Assembly: GCA_041658125.1 (NCBI GenBank)
Contig: JBBAAS010000023.1
Location: 1-11,795, forward strand
DNA from: JBBAAS01 sp041658125
GTDB taxonomy: Bacteria > Patescibacteriota > Microgenomatia > UBA12405
Direction of reading: 5' to 3'
Length of the DNA: 11,795 bases
The number at the start of each line of letters is the position of its first letter. The first letter of the stretch is position 1. The notes under the pieces are model-generated. The model did no database searches. It saw only the letters and a program-made list of their open reading frames with translations, and was not told where the DNA came from. The position numbers and the translations under genes were made by a program. This document shows, one piece after another, positions 1 through 6,320 of this stretch.

Positions 1-50
1 CACTTCTTTTTTTATCCTGCGATCCTTTCCGATCCTTAATATTTGACCAC

Positions 51-848
51 TTAGAATGTCCTGACATAACTTAGATATTTTATCATTTCGGCAAATTTTC
101 CTCCTATTCTTAATTCCACCCGATCCTCATCCAGGCTCTGATCCACAATCACGGCACATTCAAGTCCCCTTTCAATTATCTCTACTGTTTTGTTCTTATT
201 TTCCTTATTGGCCACCAACAATCGACATCCTTCTTCTTTTTGCTCCGTTCCGGTCTCTACCGAAATTACCAAAATACCAGCCATTTCCAATCTTTTACCT
301 ACAAAATTTGCCATTCCGTCAATTCCGCTTTCATTTACCACCGTCACCCTTGTTCCGTCTTCCAAAGTCTTTACCAAAGCCATATCTCTGGGCATTATTT
401 CAATAATTTTTGGTTCATTTTCAGTCAGATCCCCTGTTAACTCCTCTTCCCCTTCCATCAATTTTCCCTGGTCCAATTTATATCTTATCCATTCCTGCCA
501 ACTTAGACATTTCTGCCAATCTTCCGCAAAACATATTCTATCAGCTAAAAATCCAAAATTGTAGAAAAATATTTTTGGTAACAACTCTTTCTTTTTTTCC
601 ATCTCTAACAGCTTTCGTACTCTGTCACTTCGATACCACCCCAACCCCTCCGGGATCCATACTTCGCTTTCTCCGCTCACCTTTAAAACATTTACTACCC
701 GCCTTTCTCTGGAAATGTTCACCATTTCCATTCCCCTATCGTTTACTATCCCCAAAGTAATGTCATCGTCATTTCCCCAAAAATATCTCACCGCTATTGC
801 AATTAATACCAGTCCTACAAGCAATATCCAATATCTAAATCTTTTCAT
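51..848 (-). CDS. membrane-anchored LytR_C-domain protein
   Basis: A 265-residue protein with one N-terminal membrane segment (about residues 7-22, preceded by K2, R3 and R5), so most of it should lie outside the membrane. Residues about 167-258 resemble the LytR_C domain that often follows LCP (LytR-CpsA-Psr) domains: it opens with VTVVNESGIDGMANFVGKRL and continues with the GILVIS strand. Residues 45-100 (ERRVVNVLKV, WIPEGLGWYR) are loosely like a shrunken LCP region, but the catalytic arginines of LCP transferases are not evident, so wall-polymer transfer cannot be claimed. It is the last visible gene of the minus-strand operon. Its ATG overlaps the end of the pseudouridine synthase gene by 14 nt, with AAAGGAT just upstream. 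A WQEW sequence lies at residues 117-120. The domain call is fairly sure; the role is unknown. Confidence 0.7.
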   Translation of the reverse strand: MKRFRYWILLVGLVLIAIAVRYFWGNDDDITLGIVNDRGMEMVNISRERRVVNVLKVSGESEVWIPEGLGWYRSDRVRKLLEMEKKKELLPKIFFYNFGFLADRICFAEDWQKCLSWQEWIRYKLDQGKLMEGEEELTGDLTENEPKIIEIMPRDMALVKTLEDGTRVTVVNESGIDGMANFVGKRLEMAGILVISVETGTEQKEEGCRLLVANKENKNKTVEIIERGLECAVIVDQSLDEDRVELRIGGKFAEMIKYLSYVRTF

Positions 849-1509
849 ATCCTTTTAGCTCCTCTTCTAACTCAAAAGCCAAATTAGAAACCAGCTCTAT
901 CCATTTTCGGCTCTTAGGTTGCCAAAATCCTACTTTTTGGGCGTGCAAAAATGGCCTATTCAAACGGCTTATTTTGTCACCATATAACTTATCCCCCACT
1001 ATTGGCCAACCCAAATAGCTTAGGTGCACCCGGATTTGGTGCGTTCTGCCGGTTTTCAGCAATATTTCCGCAAGGCTAAATATTTTCCCGTCTTTTTTAT
1101 ATTTATCTTTTACCCAAAACAAAGTTTTAGCTGGCTTGCCTTGAGGATTAACCGAAAATCTAGCAAAAGCATAGCTTGACCGGCCGACTGGCATTTCTAT
1201 TTCTCCGCTTTTGGGCATATCCCCTCTTACCAAGGCCCAATATCTTTTTTCTACTTCTCTTTTTTTAAATTGCCTTTGCAATTCTTCCAAAGCTTCCTCC
1301 GTTTTTGCCACCACCAACAGTCCCGAAGTACCCTTATCCAAACGATGAACGATTCCTTCTCTTTTTAAGCCGTTTGGTTTATTTTCCGCTAACCATTTTT
1401 CAACCGATTCCGCTCCTTTTTTACCTTCGTCAGTCGTTACCATTCCTGCCGGTTTAATCAGCACTAATACTTCATTATCTTCATAGACAACTTCTATTTT
1501 TTTCTCCAT
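835..1509 (-). CDS. RluA/RluD-family 23S rRNA pseudouridine synthase
   Basis: A 224-residue enzyme predicted to isomerise uridine to pseudouridine in ribosomal RNA (or tRNA). The family signature HRLDKGTSGL lies at residues 55-64, with the catalytic Asp at 58. Other family blocks are YEDNEVLVLIKPAGM (9-23), the LKTGRTHQIRVHL block (151-163) and the GDKLYG block (172-177). The protein begins directly at the catalytic fold and lacks the N-terminal S4 RNA-binding domain of RluD/RluC, so its length is closer to RluA. I chose the ATG at 1509, which overlaps the lspA end. An upstream in-frame TTG at 1551 would add 14 residues (MVDLFGSINCFLGG) that do not look like the family. GGGAGG sits almost against the ATG, closer than usual, so translation may be coupled to lspA. 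The exact target uridine cannot be told from sequence. Confidence 0.88.
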   Translation of the reverse strand: MEKKIEVVYEDNEVLVLIKPAGMVTTDEGKKGAESVEKWLAENKPNGLKREGIVHRLDKGTSGLLVVAKTEEALEELQRQFKKREVEKRYWALVRGDMPKSGEIEMPVGRSSYAFARFSVNPQGKPAKTLFWVKDKYKKDGKIFSLAEILLKTGRTHQIRVHLSYLGWPIVGDKLYGDKISRLNRPFLHAQKVGFWQPKSRKWIELVSNLAFELEEELKGYEKI

Positions 1510-1856
1510 ACCTCCCAAAAAACAATTAATACTCCCAAAAAGATCAACCAATCATTTAAATTATTATAGATCCCGGTCCCCAAAATGTTCCAATAGTCAC
1601 ATACAAACCCAAGCCTTAACCGATCCAACAAATTTCCCAACCCTCCGGCGATTAAAAACCATTTACCCGTGGATTCCCGTTTCCACCACCAAGCTATTAC
1701 CAAAACTATCATTATCGTCCAAAGTATGCCAAAATCTCCGCCCCAACCTAAGCTCACTCCCCTATTTCTTATTAAACAACTTTCACTCAACCACCAATGA
1801 GCCAAAATTACTCCCGAGAATAACAAACTTAAGCTAAAAGTCTCTTTCCTTTTCAC
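1494..1856 (-). CDS. lspA: signal peptidase II, short form (LspA)
   Basis: A 120-residue polytopic membrane protein, shorter than typical LspA (about 150-170). LspA cleaves the signal peptide of lipoproteins before the lipidated cysteine. Visible motifs are NRGVSLG (31-37, the N-x-G-x-x-F/L-G block), GNLLDR (74-79), VCDYW with the first catalytic Asp (D87) and NNLNDW with the second (D102). Both catalytic aspartates are therefore present. The usual D-Q-x-T-K motif in the first helix is replaced by AHWWLSE, an oddity. The start is a GTG inside the last codons of the TraR/DksA-like gene (23-nt overlap), giving a positively charged N-terminus before helix 1. The gene lies two positions after a degenerate Lgt-like gene, so two lipoprotein-maturation families co-occur in the operon. 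Confidence 0.85.
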   Translation of the reverse strand: MKRKETFSLSLLFSGVILAHWWLSESCLIRNRGVSLGWGGDFGILWTIMIVLVIAWWWKRESTGKWFLIAGGLGNLLDRLRLGFVCDYWNILGTGIYNNLNDWLIFLGVLIVFWEVWRKK

Positions 1857-2217
1857 ACTTTAGACAAATTGTCGTTTCCGGCCTAACTGCCAACCGATCG
1901 GTATCAATCATTTTTCCACATTTCTCACATTTCCCATATCTACCGATTTTCAACATGGTCAATGCTTTCCGCAACTGTACCAATTGTTTTTTAACAAAAC
2001 CCGCTCTCACTTCATGGCTTAAGTGGTCAATCTGCTCGTCAACATCCTCTTCGACCGAATTCTCTTTTGTTCTTTCTGAATCTAAAAAAGGATCACTCGC
2101 CTGAATCTTTCTCACCATTTTCTTTTTTTCCATCAGTTCTTTTTCCAGATGAGTTTTTATCGGACTCAAAACTTTCTTAGGAAATACTACCTCCTCGCTT
2201 TTTTTCTTGCTTACCAT
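1834..2217 (-). CDS. TraR/DksA-family C4 zinc-finger protein
   Basis: A 127-residue protein with a basic N-terminus, a charged predicted helical or coiled-coil middle (about residues 20-90) and a C-terminal four-cysteine zinc finger: C97-x2-C100 (KCEKCGKMI) and C118-x2-C121 (ICLKCEK). This is the TraR/DksA layout. DksA acts in the RNA polymerase secondary channel, but many short family members have unknown jobs, so function is only by analogy. I chose the ATG at 2217 because AAGGAG lies 5 nt upstream. An in-frame ATG at 2235 adds six residues but has no well-placed Shine-Dalgarno site. It sits between the Lgt-like gene and lspA. In some bacteria a DksA-type gene is found next to lspA, so the neighbourhood is not exceptional. 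Confidence 0.85.
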   Translation of the reverse strand: MVSKKKSEEVVFPKKVLSPIKTHLEKELMEKKKMVRKIQASDPFLDSERTKENSVEEDVDEQIDHLSHEVRAGFVKKQLVQLRKALTMLKIGRYGKCEKCGKMIDTDRLAVRPETTICLKCEKERDF

Positions 2218-2222
2218 TTTGT

Positions 2223-2228
2223 CTCCTT
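2223..2228 (-). promoter_or_regulatory. Shine-Dalgarno site of the TraR/DksA-like gene
   Basis: AAGGAG on the minus strand, 5 nt before the ATG at 2217. It decides between the two in-frame ATGs and shows that genes inside operons here can use ordinary Shine-Dalgarno initiation. Confidence 0.75.
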
Positions 2229-2239
2229 CATTCAAATTT

Positions 2240-2875
2240 TTAAAAAACTCCTCCTAGCATAATCAATCCCACCCCTGAAATCAAGCTCAAGATTAAATAA
2301 ACTCCCGCCTCCAACCCAAATCCCCTTGTCCATACCGACCATATTCCTATCGCCAACCACCACCAAAAGTTAACAAAAAACCATCCAAATCCCTTTTTTC
2401 CGCTTCGGTACCAGACAAAGGACCGATACTTTCGTTTTATCCATATCGATAATCCCCAAATTAACCCCAAAGACACTGCTAAAATTACCAGCCTTATATC
2501 CTTAGTTTTCAAAATACTTAATAAAATTAACTCAAGTCCGCTCACCAACCACACTCCCAAGCCGTCTTCCAAAAACGACCACACCTTCCACCCGCTTTTA
2601 GAAGAATACCAAACCGTCATCAGTACTACTCCCAAAAATCCCCCCACCAAGCTTATTCCCGGCTTTTTCCAAAACCAAAGCCAATCCATCGGGCTTTCAT
2701 TCCAAATTTCCACATTAATCAGTCCATAAACTAATCTCCCACACATCAAAAAAACCACCAGCCCCAACCATCCATAGACAATTAATTTTCTGTCATCATA
2801 ATCATGCCGCAAACACTTCCATACCAAGTATAAAAAAACTACTGCCATCACCATTCCTACAATCATCAAATTCAT
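2240..2875 (-). CDS. degenerate Lgt-like polytopic membrane protein
   Basis: A 211-residue, very Trp-rich membrane protein with about six or seven hydrophobic segments. Residues 45-105 follow the pattern of prolipoprotein diacylglyceryl transferase (Lgt): CGRLVYGL matches the family G-R-L-G-Y-V-L block. A W-K-x-P-G-I-S-L-V-G-G-F-L-G stretch (69-82) matches the G-G-x-S-F-H-G-G-L-I-G block, and FLEDGLG matches the D-x-x-x-P region. The family's key His (FHGG) is Val here, and the G-R-L-G-N-F block with its essential Arg is not visible, so normal Lgt catalysis is doubtful. It is also shorter than Lgt (about 260-290). It is the first gene of the operon, four genes ahead of the LytR_C protein and two ahead of lspA. 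It starts at ATG 2875, close behind a TAGAAT box. The homology is a reasoned guess; the alternative is an unrelated membrane protein. Confidence 0.5.
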   Translation of the reverse strand: MNLMIVGMVMAVVFLYLVWKCLRHDYDDRKLIVYGWLGLVVFLMCGRLVYGLINVEIWNESPMDWLWFWKKPGISLVGGFLGVVLMTVWYSSKSGWKVWSFLEDGLGVWLVSGLELILLSILKTKDIRLVILAVSLGLIWGLSIWIKRKYRSFVWYRSGKKGFGWFFVNFWWWLAIGIWSVWTRGFGLEAGVYLILSLISGVGLIMLGGVF

Positions 2876-2881
2876 CGTCTT

Positions 2882-2890
2882 ATTCTACCA
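2882..2890 (-). promoter_or_regulatory. extended -10 promoter of the lgt-like operon
   Basis: TGGTAGAAT on the minus strand: an extended -10 (TG-n-TAGAAT) ending 6 nt before the ATG at 2875. The predicted transcript would start at or next to the start codon. No convincing -35 was seen. Confidence 0.5.
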
Positions 2891-2894
2891 AATT

Positions 2895-2903
2895 TGTTAT
2901 ACT
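2895..2903 (+). promoter_or_regulatory. extended -10 promoter of tRNA-Leu
   Basis: TGTTATACT, an extended -10 (TG-n-TATACT) whose hexamer ends 11 nt before the mature tRNA-Leu 5' end. It faces the divergent operon promoter at 2882-2890. No clear -35. Confidence 0.5.
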
Positions 2904-2914
2904 AACCCCAACTG

Positions 2915-3002
2915 GCCGAAGTGGTGGAATTGGTAGACACGCAGGTCTCAAAAACCTGTGGCCTTAAAAACCGTGACGGTTCGATTCCGTCCTTCGGCAC
3001 CA
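2915..3002 (+). tRNA. tRNA-Leu (anticodon CAA)
   Basis: The acceptor GCCGAAG (2915-2921) pairs with CTTCGGC (2992-2998), followed by discriminator A2999 and an encoded CCA (3000-3002). The anticodon stem CAGGT/ACCTG encloses loop CTCAAAA with anticodon CAA at 2949-2951, reading UUG. The extended variable arm (about 2959-2974) is typical of a class II leucine tRNA. The T arm is GACGG-TTCGATT-CCGTC (2975-2991). The gene ends 2 bp before the stop codon of convergent dnaB, with no visible terminator between them. Confidence 0.97.
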
Positions 3003-3004
3003 GA

Positions 3005-4312
3005 TTATCCCTTCTTCTCCACATCAAAGAAACTTACCTGCTTACCGTTGAAATAGATTGGGAATTGGCCGGTTGGACCATTGCGATGCTTTTCAATCGA
3101 GCAGGTCAACATTTCCCTCATCTCTTCATCCTCTCGGTGCAAAAACATCACTACGTCCGCATCCTGCTCAATACTCCCCGATTCCCTCAAATCCGACAAT
3201 TTAGGTCTCCCTCCCCTCGCCTCAGTCGCCCGTGACAATTGGGCCAAAGCCAAAATCGGTAATTTTAGTTCTCTGGCCAAATTCTTCAATCCCTGGCTAA
3301 TTTCCGATACCTCCTGCACCCGATTGTCTCGGGTAGTTCCATGCATTAGCTGTAAATAATCCACTATTATAAATCTGATTCCCTTATCCACCTGCAACCT
3401 TCTGGCCTTAGTTCTCACTTCTGTTACCGTTAACCCGGTAGAATCATCAATGTAAAGTGGCGCCTCTGCTAACACTCCCATTGCTTCAGATAAAGAAACA
3501 AAGTCCTCATCTGATAATTGACCGGTCTTTAATTTCCAGGCATCTATCATCCCCTGTCTCACCAGCAACCTATCAACCAGTTCTTCCTTGCTCATTTCCA
3601 GCGAAAATACACATGTCGGCAACTTTTCCTCCACCGCTACATGTCTGGCAATATTTAAGCCAAAAGCTGATTTTCCTACGCCCGGTCTGGCCGCCAGCAC
3701 AATCAGATTACTGTCCTGCATTCCCGCCAACATCGAATCCAGGCTGTTAAAACCACTTCCGATTCCCCGTAGCCCTCCGCCTCTTTTTTGTAATTCATCC
3801 AACCGATCAAAGCTGGCCGTCAATACTTCCTTAAGCGAAGTCGGTACACTTTTTAAATGTTTTTGTGACAACGAAAATACCTCTTGTTCGGCATAATCCA
3901 AAAGTTCATTGGCCGATATCGCAGCATCAAATGATTTTTCCGAAATCCGTGCCGATACCGATATCAACTCTCTTTTGGCCGACAACGACCTGATTATCTG
4001 ACCATAGCTTTCGACATTCGCCGCCGTCGGTACCTCATTGGCCAACCTAGTTAAAAACGCCTTCCCTCCAATTTTTTTTAATGCCTTCATTGTTTGCAAT
4101 CTGTCGGACACCGTTACAATATCTATCGGTTGCCGGGCTTCATACAACGCCAACATTGCTTCAAACACCTTGCCGTAATTATTATTATAAAAATGTTCCG
4201 GCCGCAAAAAATCCGACACCACCACCATTGCATCATTGTCAATTAAAATCGACCCCAACACGCTAACTTCCGCTTCTTCAAAATTCGGTGGAATCCGCAA
4301 ATTATCCGCCAC
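3005..4312 (-). CDS. dnaB: replicative DNA helicase DnaB
   Basis: A 435-residue hexameric 5'-3' helicase that unwinds DNA at the replication fork. The N-terminal domain (about 1-110) begins with the family pattern PPNFEEAEVSVLGSILID. After a linker, the RecA-like motor carries Walker A ARPGVGKS (208-215) and Walker B FIIVDYLQLM (314-323). It continues with the QLSRATEARGGRPKLSDLRESG block (358-379) and a C-terminal KHRNGPTG containing the likely arginine finger R410. The length is normal and no intein is present. The start is GTG at 4312, set by AAAGGAG (4320-4326). That site lies within the last codons of the upstream gene, whose stop is 1 bp away, so the two genes are probably co-translated. 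The 3' end almost touches tRNA-Leu. Confidence 0.97.
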   Translation of the reverse strand: MADNLRIPPNFEEAEVSVLGSILIDNDAMVVVSDFLRPEHFYNNNYGKVFEAMLALYEARQPIDIVTVSDRLQTMKALKKIGGKAFLTRLANEVPTAANVESYGQIIRSLSAKRELISVSARISEKSFDAAISANELLDYAEQEVFSLSQKHLKSVPTSLKEVLTASFDRLDELQKRGGGLRGIGSGFNSLDSMLAGMQDSNLIVLAARPGVGKSAFGLNIARHVAVEEKLPTCVFSLEMSKEELVDRLLVRQGMIDAWKLKTGQLSDEDFVSLSEAMGVLAEAPLYIDDSTGLTVTEVRTKARRLQVDKGIRFIIVDYLQLMHGTTRDNRVQEVSEISQGLKNLARELKLPILALAQLSRATEARGGRPKLSDLRESGSIEQDADVVMFLHREDEEMREMLTCSIEKHRNGPTGQFPIYFNGKQVSFFDVEKKG

Positions 4313-4313
4313 G

Positions 4314-4883
4314 CTAAATCTCCTTTAAGACTACTACTTCCATCCCTTCCGGCAAATTTTCCTTCTCCACCCGATAACTTTCTTTTGCTTCCAACCCCTC
4401 ACTGTCCACCAAGTCTAAAAATTTTTCCAATTGTTTTTGGTCATCGCCGATGGGGACTATTACATTCACTCCCCACTTTTTTGCCCATCCTAAAATTGTT
4501 TTTATTCCCACTCCTTCTTCTCCGATTGCTACCAATAATACGTCCACTGAATCTATTCTCTCAATTCTCTTTTCGCTTAATTCTTCGGTCAAATTACCTA
4601 TCACTCCCACCCTTAATCCCTCAACCATCATCACATACACCGTTTCTCCTTCGCCCCCGTTATATCCGCTTATCTCTATTCCTCCGATTTCATATTCCCC
4701 CGGCCCCCGCAAAACCACTCTTTCTCCTTCCACCCCCAAAAAGTCATATTTTTTTGAGGTAAAAGCCACAATTCTACTCGCAAATACTTTACTTTCCAAC
4801 CTTTTTTGTTCCGGGTTAATCAAAACCGACTCCTTTTTCCCCAAAACCTGGACTCCTAGTCCGCCTAAATATTTTATTTCCAT
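4314..4883 (-). CDS. metallo-beta-lactamase-fold protein without metal ligands
   Basis: A 189-residue protein resembling the UlaG-like MBL family (COG2220 type). It starts MEIKYLGGLGVQVLG (family M-x-I-x-Y-L-G-H-x-x-F-x-I), has the hallmark PGEYEIGGIEI (61-71) and the later VDVLLVAIGEEGVGI block (113-127). The metal-binding pieces are altered: the S-H-x-H-x-D-H site is replaced by SKKYDFL (43-49), the H-L-G-D-L block by VIGNL (94-98), and the final I-P-M-H-Y by IVPIGDD (142-148). The protein contains no histidine anywhere, so it should not be a zinc hydrolase. It could be a structural or ligand-binding relic. It is the first gene of a two-gene operon with dnaB and starts at ATG 4883, 8 nt after a TAGAAT box. 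Confidence 0.7.
   Translation of the reverse strand: MEIKYLGGLGVQVLGKKESVLINPEQKRLESKVFASRIVAFTSKKYDFLGVEGERVVLRGPGEYEIGGIEISGYNGGEGETVYVMMVEGLRVGVIGNLTEELSEKRIERIDSVDVLLVAIGEEGVGIKTILGWAKKWGVNVIVPIGDDQKQLEKFLDLVDSEGLEAKESYRVEKENLPEGMEVVVLKEI
4320..4326 (-). promoter_or_regulatory. Shine-Dalgarno site of dnaB
   Basis: AAAGGAG on the minus strand, 7 nt before the dnaB GTG and overlapping the last codons of the MBL-like gene. It supports the GTG start and coupled translation. Confidence 0.75.
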
Positions 4884-4891
4884 AGCCCCTC

Positions 4892-4897
4892 ATTCTA
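4892..4897 (-). promoter_or_regulatory. -10 box of the MBL-like/dnaB operon
   Basis: TAGAAT on the minus strand ending 8 nt before the ATG at 4883, again implying a start at or near the initiation codon. No TG extension and no clear -35. A G-rich AGGGG between box and ATG could act as a weak ribosome site. Confidence 0.4.
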
Positions 4898-4932
4898 ACT
4901 TATAACTCCTCTTTAATAAACCCCCCTAGCCA

Positions 4933-4941
4933 TGCTATGAT
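4933..4941 (+). promoter_or_regulatory. extended -10 promoter of the Ig-like/DUF5666 gene pair
   Basis: TGCTATGAT (TG-n-TATGAT), hexamer ending 11 nt before the ATG at 4953. It shares the divergent 69-bp intergenic region (4884-4952) with the dnaB operon promoter. The expected 5' leader is 0-5 nt and no Shine-Dalgarno site is visible. Confidence 0.5.
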
Positions 4942-4952
4942 CAACCCACACC

Positions 4953-5405
4953 ATGATTAAAGAACTTTTTCTAGCCATCGTCCTCGGCGCCCTTCTTGGC
5001 TTTGGTGCCACCGGCACTTATTTCGCCCTTAAAAAACCCAAAAACACTACCACCCAAATCATTCCCGCTATTTCCCCAGATCCTCTGATTTCTTCTACCC
5101 CCTCCCCAACTCCGTCAAATCAAACTTCCGACAACAGCCATTCACTCACTATCACTTCTCCTGAAAATGAAACTATTGTCAGTAACTCCAAGCTTTCCAT
5201 TCAGGGTTCAACTACTCCCTTAAGTACGATTATCATCATCACTCCGGTTAAAACCTATCAACAAAACGTCAACACTAGCGGAGATTTTAACATTAGTGTT
5301 GATATCGAAACCGGCTTCAATATTATCCAAATTAACTCTATTGACCCAAACGACAATCAGGTCAATCAACAACTAGTAATTACCTATTCCACCGCCAAAA
5401 TATAA
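4953..5405 (+). CDS. membrane-anchored Ig-like domain surface protein
   Basis: A 150-residue protein with an N-terminal membrane segment (about 5-25, glycine-rich), a Thr/Ser/Pro linker (about 30-62, with STPSPTPS) and one beta-sandwich domain (about 64-146). The domain has the pattern of bacterial Ig-like or glucodextranase-B-like repeats: the LTITSPENETIV opening, an IQGST turn, VNTSGDFNISVDI, and a closing VNQQLVITYS strand. These domains usually serve in adhesion or as spacers on the cell surface, but no ligand can be named. The gene is followed after 1 nt by a second exported protein, so the two are probably one transcript. The strong Thr/Pro/Asn/Gln bias fits the C-rich coding strand. 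The class of protein is fairly sure; the function is unknown. Confidence 0.7.
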   Translation: MIKELFLAIVLGALLGFGATGTYFALKKPKNTTTQIIPAISPDPLISSTPSPTPSNQTSDNSHSLTITSPENETIVSNSKLSIQGSTTPLSTIIIITPVKTYQQNVNTSGDFNISVDIETGFNIIQINSIDPNDNQVNQQLVITYSTAKI

Positions 5406-5406
5406 T

Positions 5407-6165
5407 ATGTTCTTTCCTTTTTATTTTCTCATTTTATTTTTCTCTCCTAGTCAAGCGCTGGCTATCTCTCCTTCTCCTACTGTCACCGTCTTGCCATCAC
5501 CAACTACTACCGATCAACTCGATGACATCCAAAAAATTCGTGATGTCGTCAAGCAAAAAGTTCAGGAAAAGTTAAAAGAAATTACTTCACCCGTCAACAC
5601 TAAAAAAGCCTTCATCGGTACCGTTATCCAAATCGACCAAAACCAACTCACACTAAGTTTCCAAAACGATAATAAAAAAATTCTGGTTGCCGCCGATACT
5701 ACTTATATTGATCTCAAAAGAAACAAGTCTTCGTTGGCCAAAATCAATGTCGGTCAGGATATTTTAGTTATGGGCTATCTTAACAATCAAGGCTCTTTAG
5801 ACGCCAAAAGAATCGTTTTTATTGATCTAAAAGTTCTCACTCCTTCCCCACAAATAACTGTCGGTAAAATAGTAGACATTTCCAAATCTTCCCCTACCTT
5901 GGTTTTAATTCCCAGCCAAAACAAAAACGACCAATATCAAATCAAAACTACCGACAAAACCGAAATTATCGATCCTCAAAGCAAAAAGATCACTTTCGCC
6001 AGCTTAAAAACCGGCCAAAGGGTTATTGCTATCATCAACCCTGATCCCAAAAACAACAAAAACTTTACCGCCCAAAGAATTATCGTCTTTATTGAAGCTA
6101 CCACCCCCACCCCTTCCCCCTCCATTACTCCCAAAGCTACCCCCAAGTTGACACCGACAAATTAA
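5407..6165 (+). CDS. secreted protein with two DUF5666-like beta domains
   Basis: A 252-residue protein with an N-terminal signal sequence (hydrophobic about 1-18, possible cleavage near ALA/I) and a Ser/Pro/Thr linker. A short charged helix (37-60, DDIQKIRDVVKQKVQEKLKE) follows, then two repeats. Repeat one (about 68-139) begins AFIGTVIQIDQNQLTLSFQ and ends LDAKRIVFID. Repeat two (about 150-229) begins TVGKIVDIS and ends FTAQRIIVFIE. Both show the OB-like pattern of DUF5666: G-x-V, a strand pair, an x-V-G-Q or x-T-G-Q-R-V block, then A-x-R-I. It ends in a PTPSPSITPKATPKLTP tail without a membrane anchor. The ATG directly follows TATAAT and the previous stop, with no Shine-Dalgarno site. Function unknown. 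The 3' end carries the promoter for the histidine leader. Confidence 0.7.
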   Translation: MFFPFYFLILFFSPSQALAISPSPTVTVLPSPTTTDQLDDIQKIRDVVKQKVQEKLKEITSPVNTKKAFIGTVIQIDQNQLTLSFQNDNKKILVAADTTYIDLKRNKSSLAKINVGQDILVMGYLNNQGSLDAKRIVFIDLKVLTPSPQITVGKIVDISKSSPTLVLIPSQNKNDQYQIKTTDKTEIIDPQSKKITFASLKTGQRVIAIINPDPKNNKNFTAQRIIVFIEATTPTPSPSITPKATPKLTPTN

Positions 6166-6175
6166 CTGCTACAAT
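6148..6175 (+). promoter_or_regulatory. consensus sigma-70-type promoter of the histidine leader
   Basis: A perfect -35 TTGACA (6148-6153), a 16-nt spacer, and an extended -10 TG-C-TACAAT (TG at 6167-6168, hexamer 6170-6175). It lies over the last codons of the DUF5666-like gene. The hexamer ends 7 nt before the ATG at 6183, so the predicted RNA begins at the leader start codon. It is the best promoter in the window. Confidence 0.75.
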
Positions 6176-6182
6176 ACCCCTA

Positions 6183-6227
6183 ATGACAGTCAAAGTTGGT
6201 TTCCAAAACCATCATCACGCCAATTAA
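6183..6227 (+). CDS. histidine leader peptide MTVKVGFQNHHHAN
   Basis: A 14-codon reading frame with three consecutive His codons (CAT CAT CAC, 6210-6218) and a TAA stop at 6225-6227. It resembles E. coli HisL (MTRVQFKHHHHHHHPD) in length, in the MT...V..F..HHH arrangement and in position before a terminator. It starts 7 nt after a -10 box, so it would be translated from a leaderless mRNA. The His codons fall in segment 1 of a three-way alternative hairpin set (6213-6275). The next genes are tRNA-His and, further on, hisS. Together these make a regulatory leader peptide the best reading. No gene symbol is given because orthology to hisL is not shown; the likeness may be convergent. Confidence 0.75.
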   Translation: MTVKVGFQNHHHAN

Positions 6228-6280
6228 TCCTGGCGGATGTTTTGCTGTCAACCACAATCCGCCGCAAGGCGGGTTTTTTT
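6213..6280 (+). promoter_or_regulatory. ribosome-mediated histidine attenuator (alternative hairpins)
   Basis: Segment 1 (6213-6222, over His codons 2-3) can pair with segment 2 (TGGCGGATG, 6231-6239): CATC and CGCCA pair with GATG and TGGCG, leaving one bulged A (6217). Segment 2 (GGCGGAT, 6232-6238) can instead pair perfectly with segment 3 (ATCCGCC, 6257-6263). Segment 3 can in turn form the terminator with segment 4 (6268-6275). The three pairings exclude each other. A ribosome stalled on the His codons would mask segment 1 and leave segment 2 free to form the antiterminator. A ribosome that reaches the TAA at 6225 would cover segment 2 and allow termination. A small upstream hairpin (TGGTTT 6197-6202 with AAACCA 6206-6211) could act as a pause site. 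Confidence 0.7.
6256..6280 (+). terminator. intrinsic terminator of the histidine leader
   Basis: An 8-pair stem: AATCCGCC (6256-6263) with GGCGGGTT (6268-6275), one T.G wobble, closing a GCAA tetraloop, with a run of seven T (6274-6280). It lies 28 nt after the leader stop and would also end transcripts from the upstream surface-protein genes. Confidence 0.85.
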
Positions 6281-6294
6281 GTTTCTTTAGGTCT

Positions 6295-6320
6295 TCCCGA
6301 TGAGTGAAACAACATCGGGA
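6295..6320 (+). other. 8-bp hairpin between attenuator and tRNA-His
   Basis: TCCCGATG (6295-6302) pairs perfectly with CATCGGGA (6313-6320) around a 10-nt loop. It is followed by TAGTTCTTTTAG and the tRNA-His gene. The T-rich tail is interrupted, so it may be a weak second terminator, a processing or stabilising stem in the tRNA 5' leader, or both. Confidence 0.5.

Noticed and set aside
1..50. A possible GTG start of a further minus-strand gene at the left edge (AGGAT upstream).
   Set aside because: Only one codon would lie inside the window, so no gene can be supported.
1510..1551. An extended N-terminus of the pseudouridine synthase from TTG at 1551.
   Set aside because: The added residues do not match the family, no Shine-Dalgarno site precedes them, and they overlap lspA further.
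4450..4905. Long plus-strand frames opposite the MBL-like gene (also 4385-4762).
   Set aside because: Pro/Ser/Thr/Leu-rich shadow translations caused by the C-rich plus strand over a real minus-strand gene.
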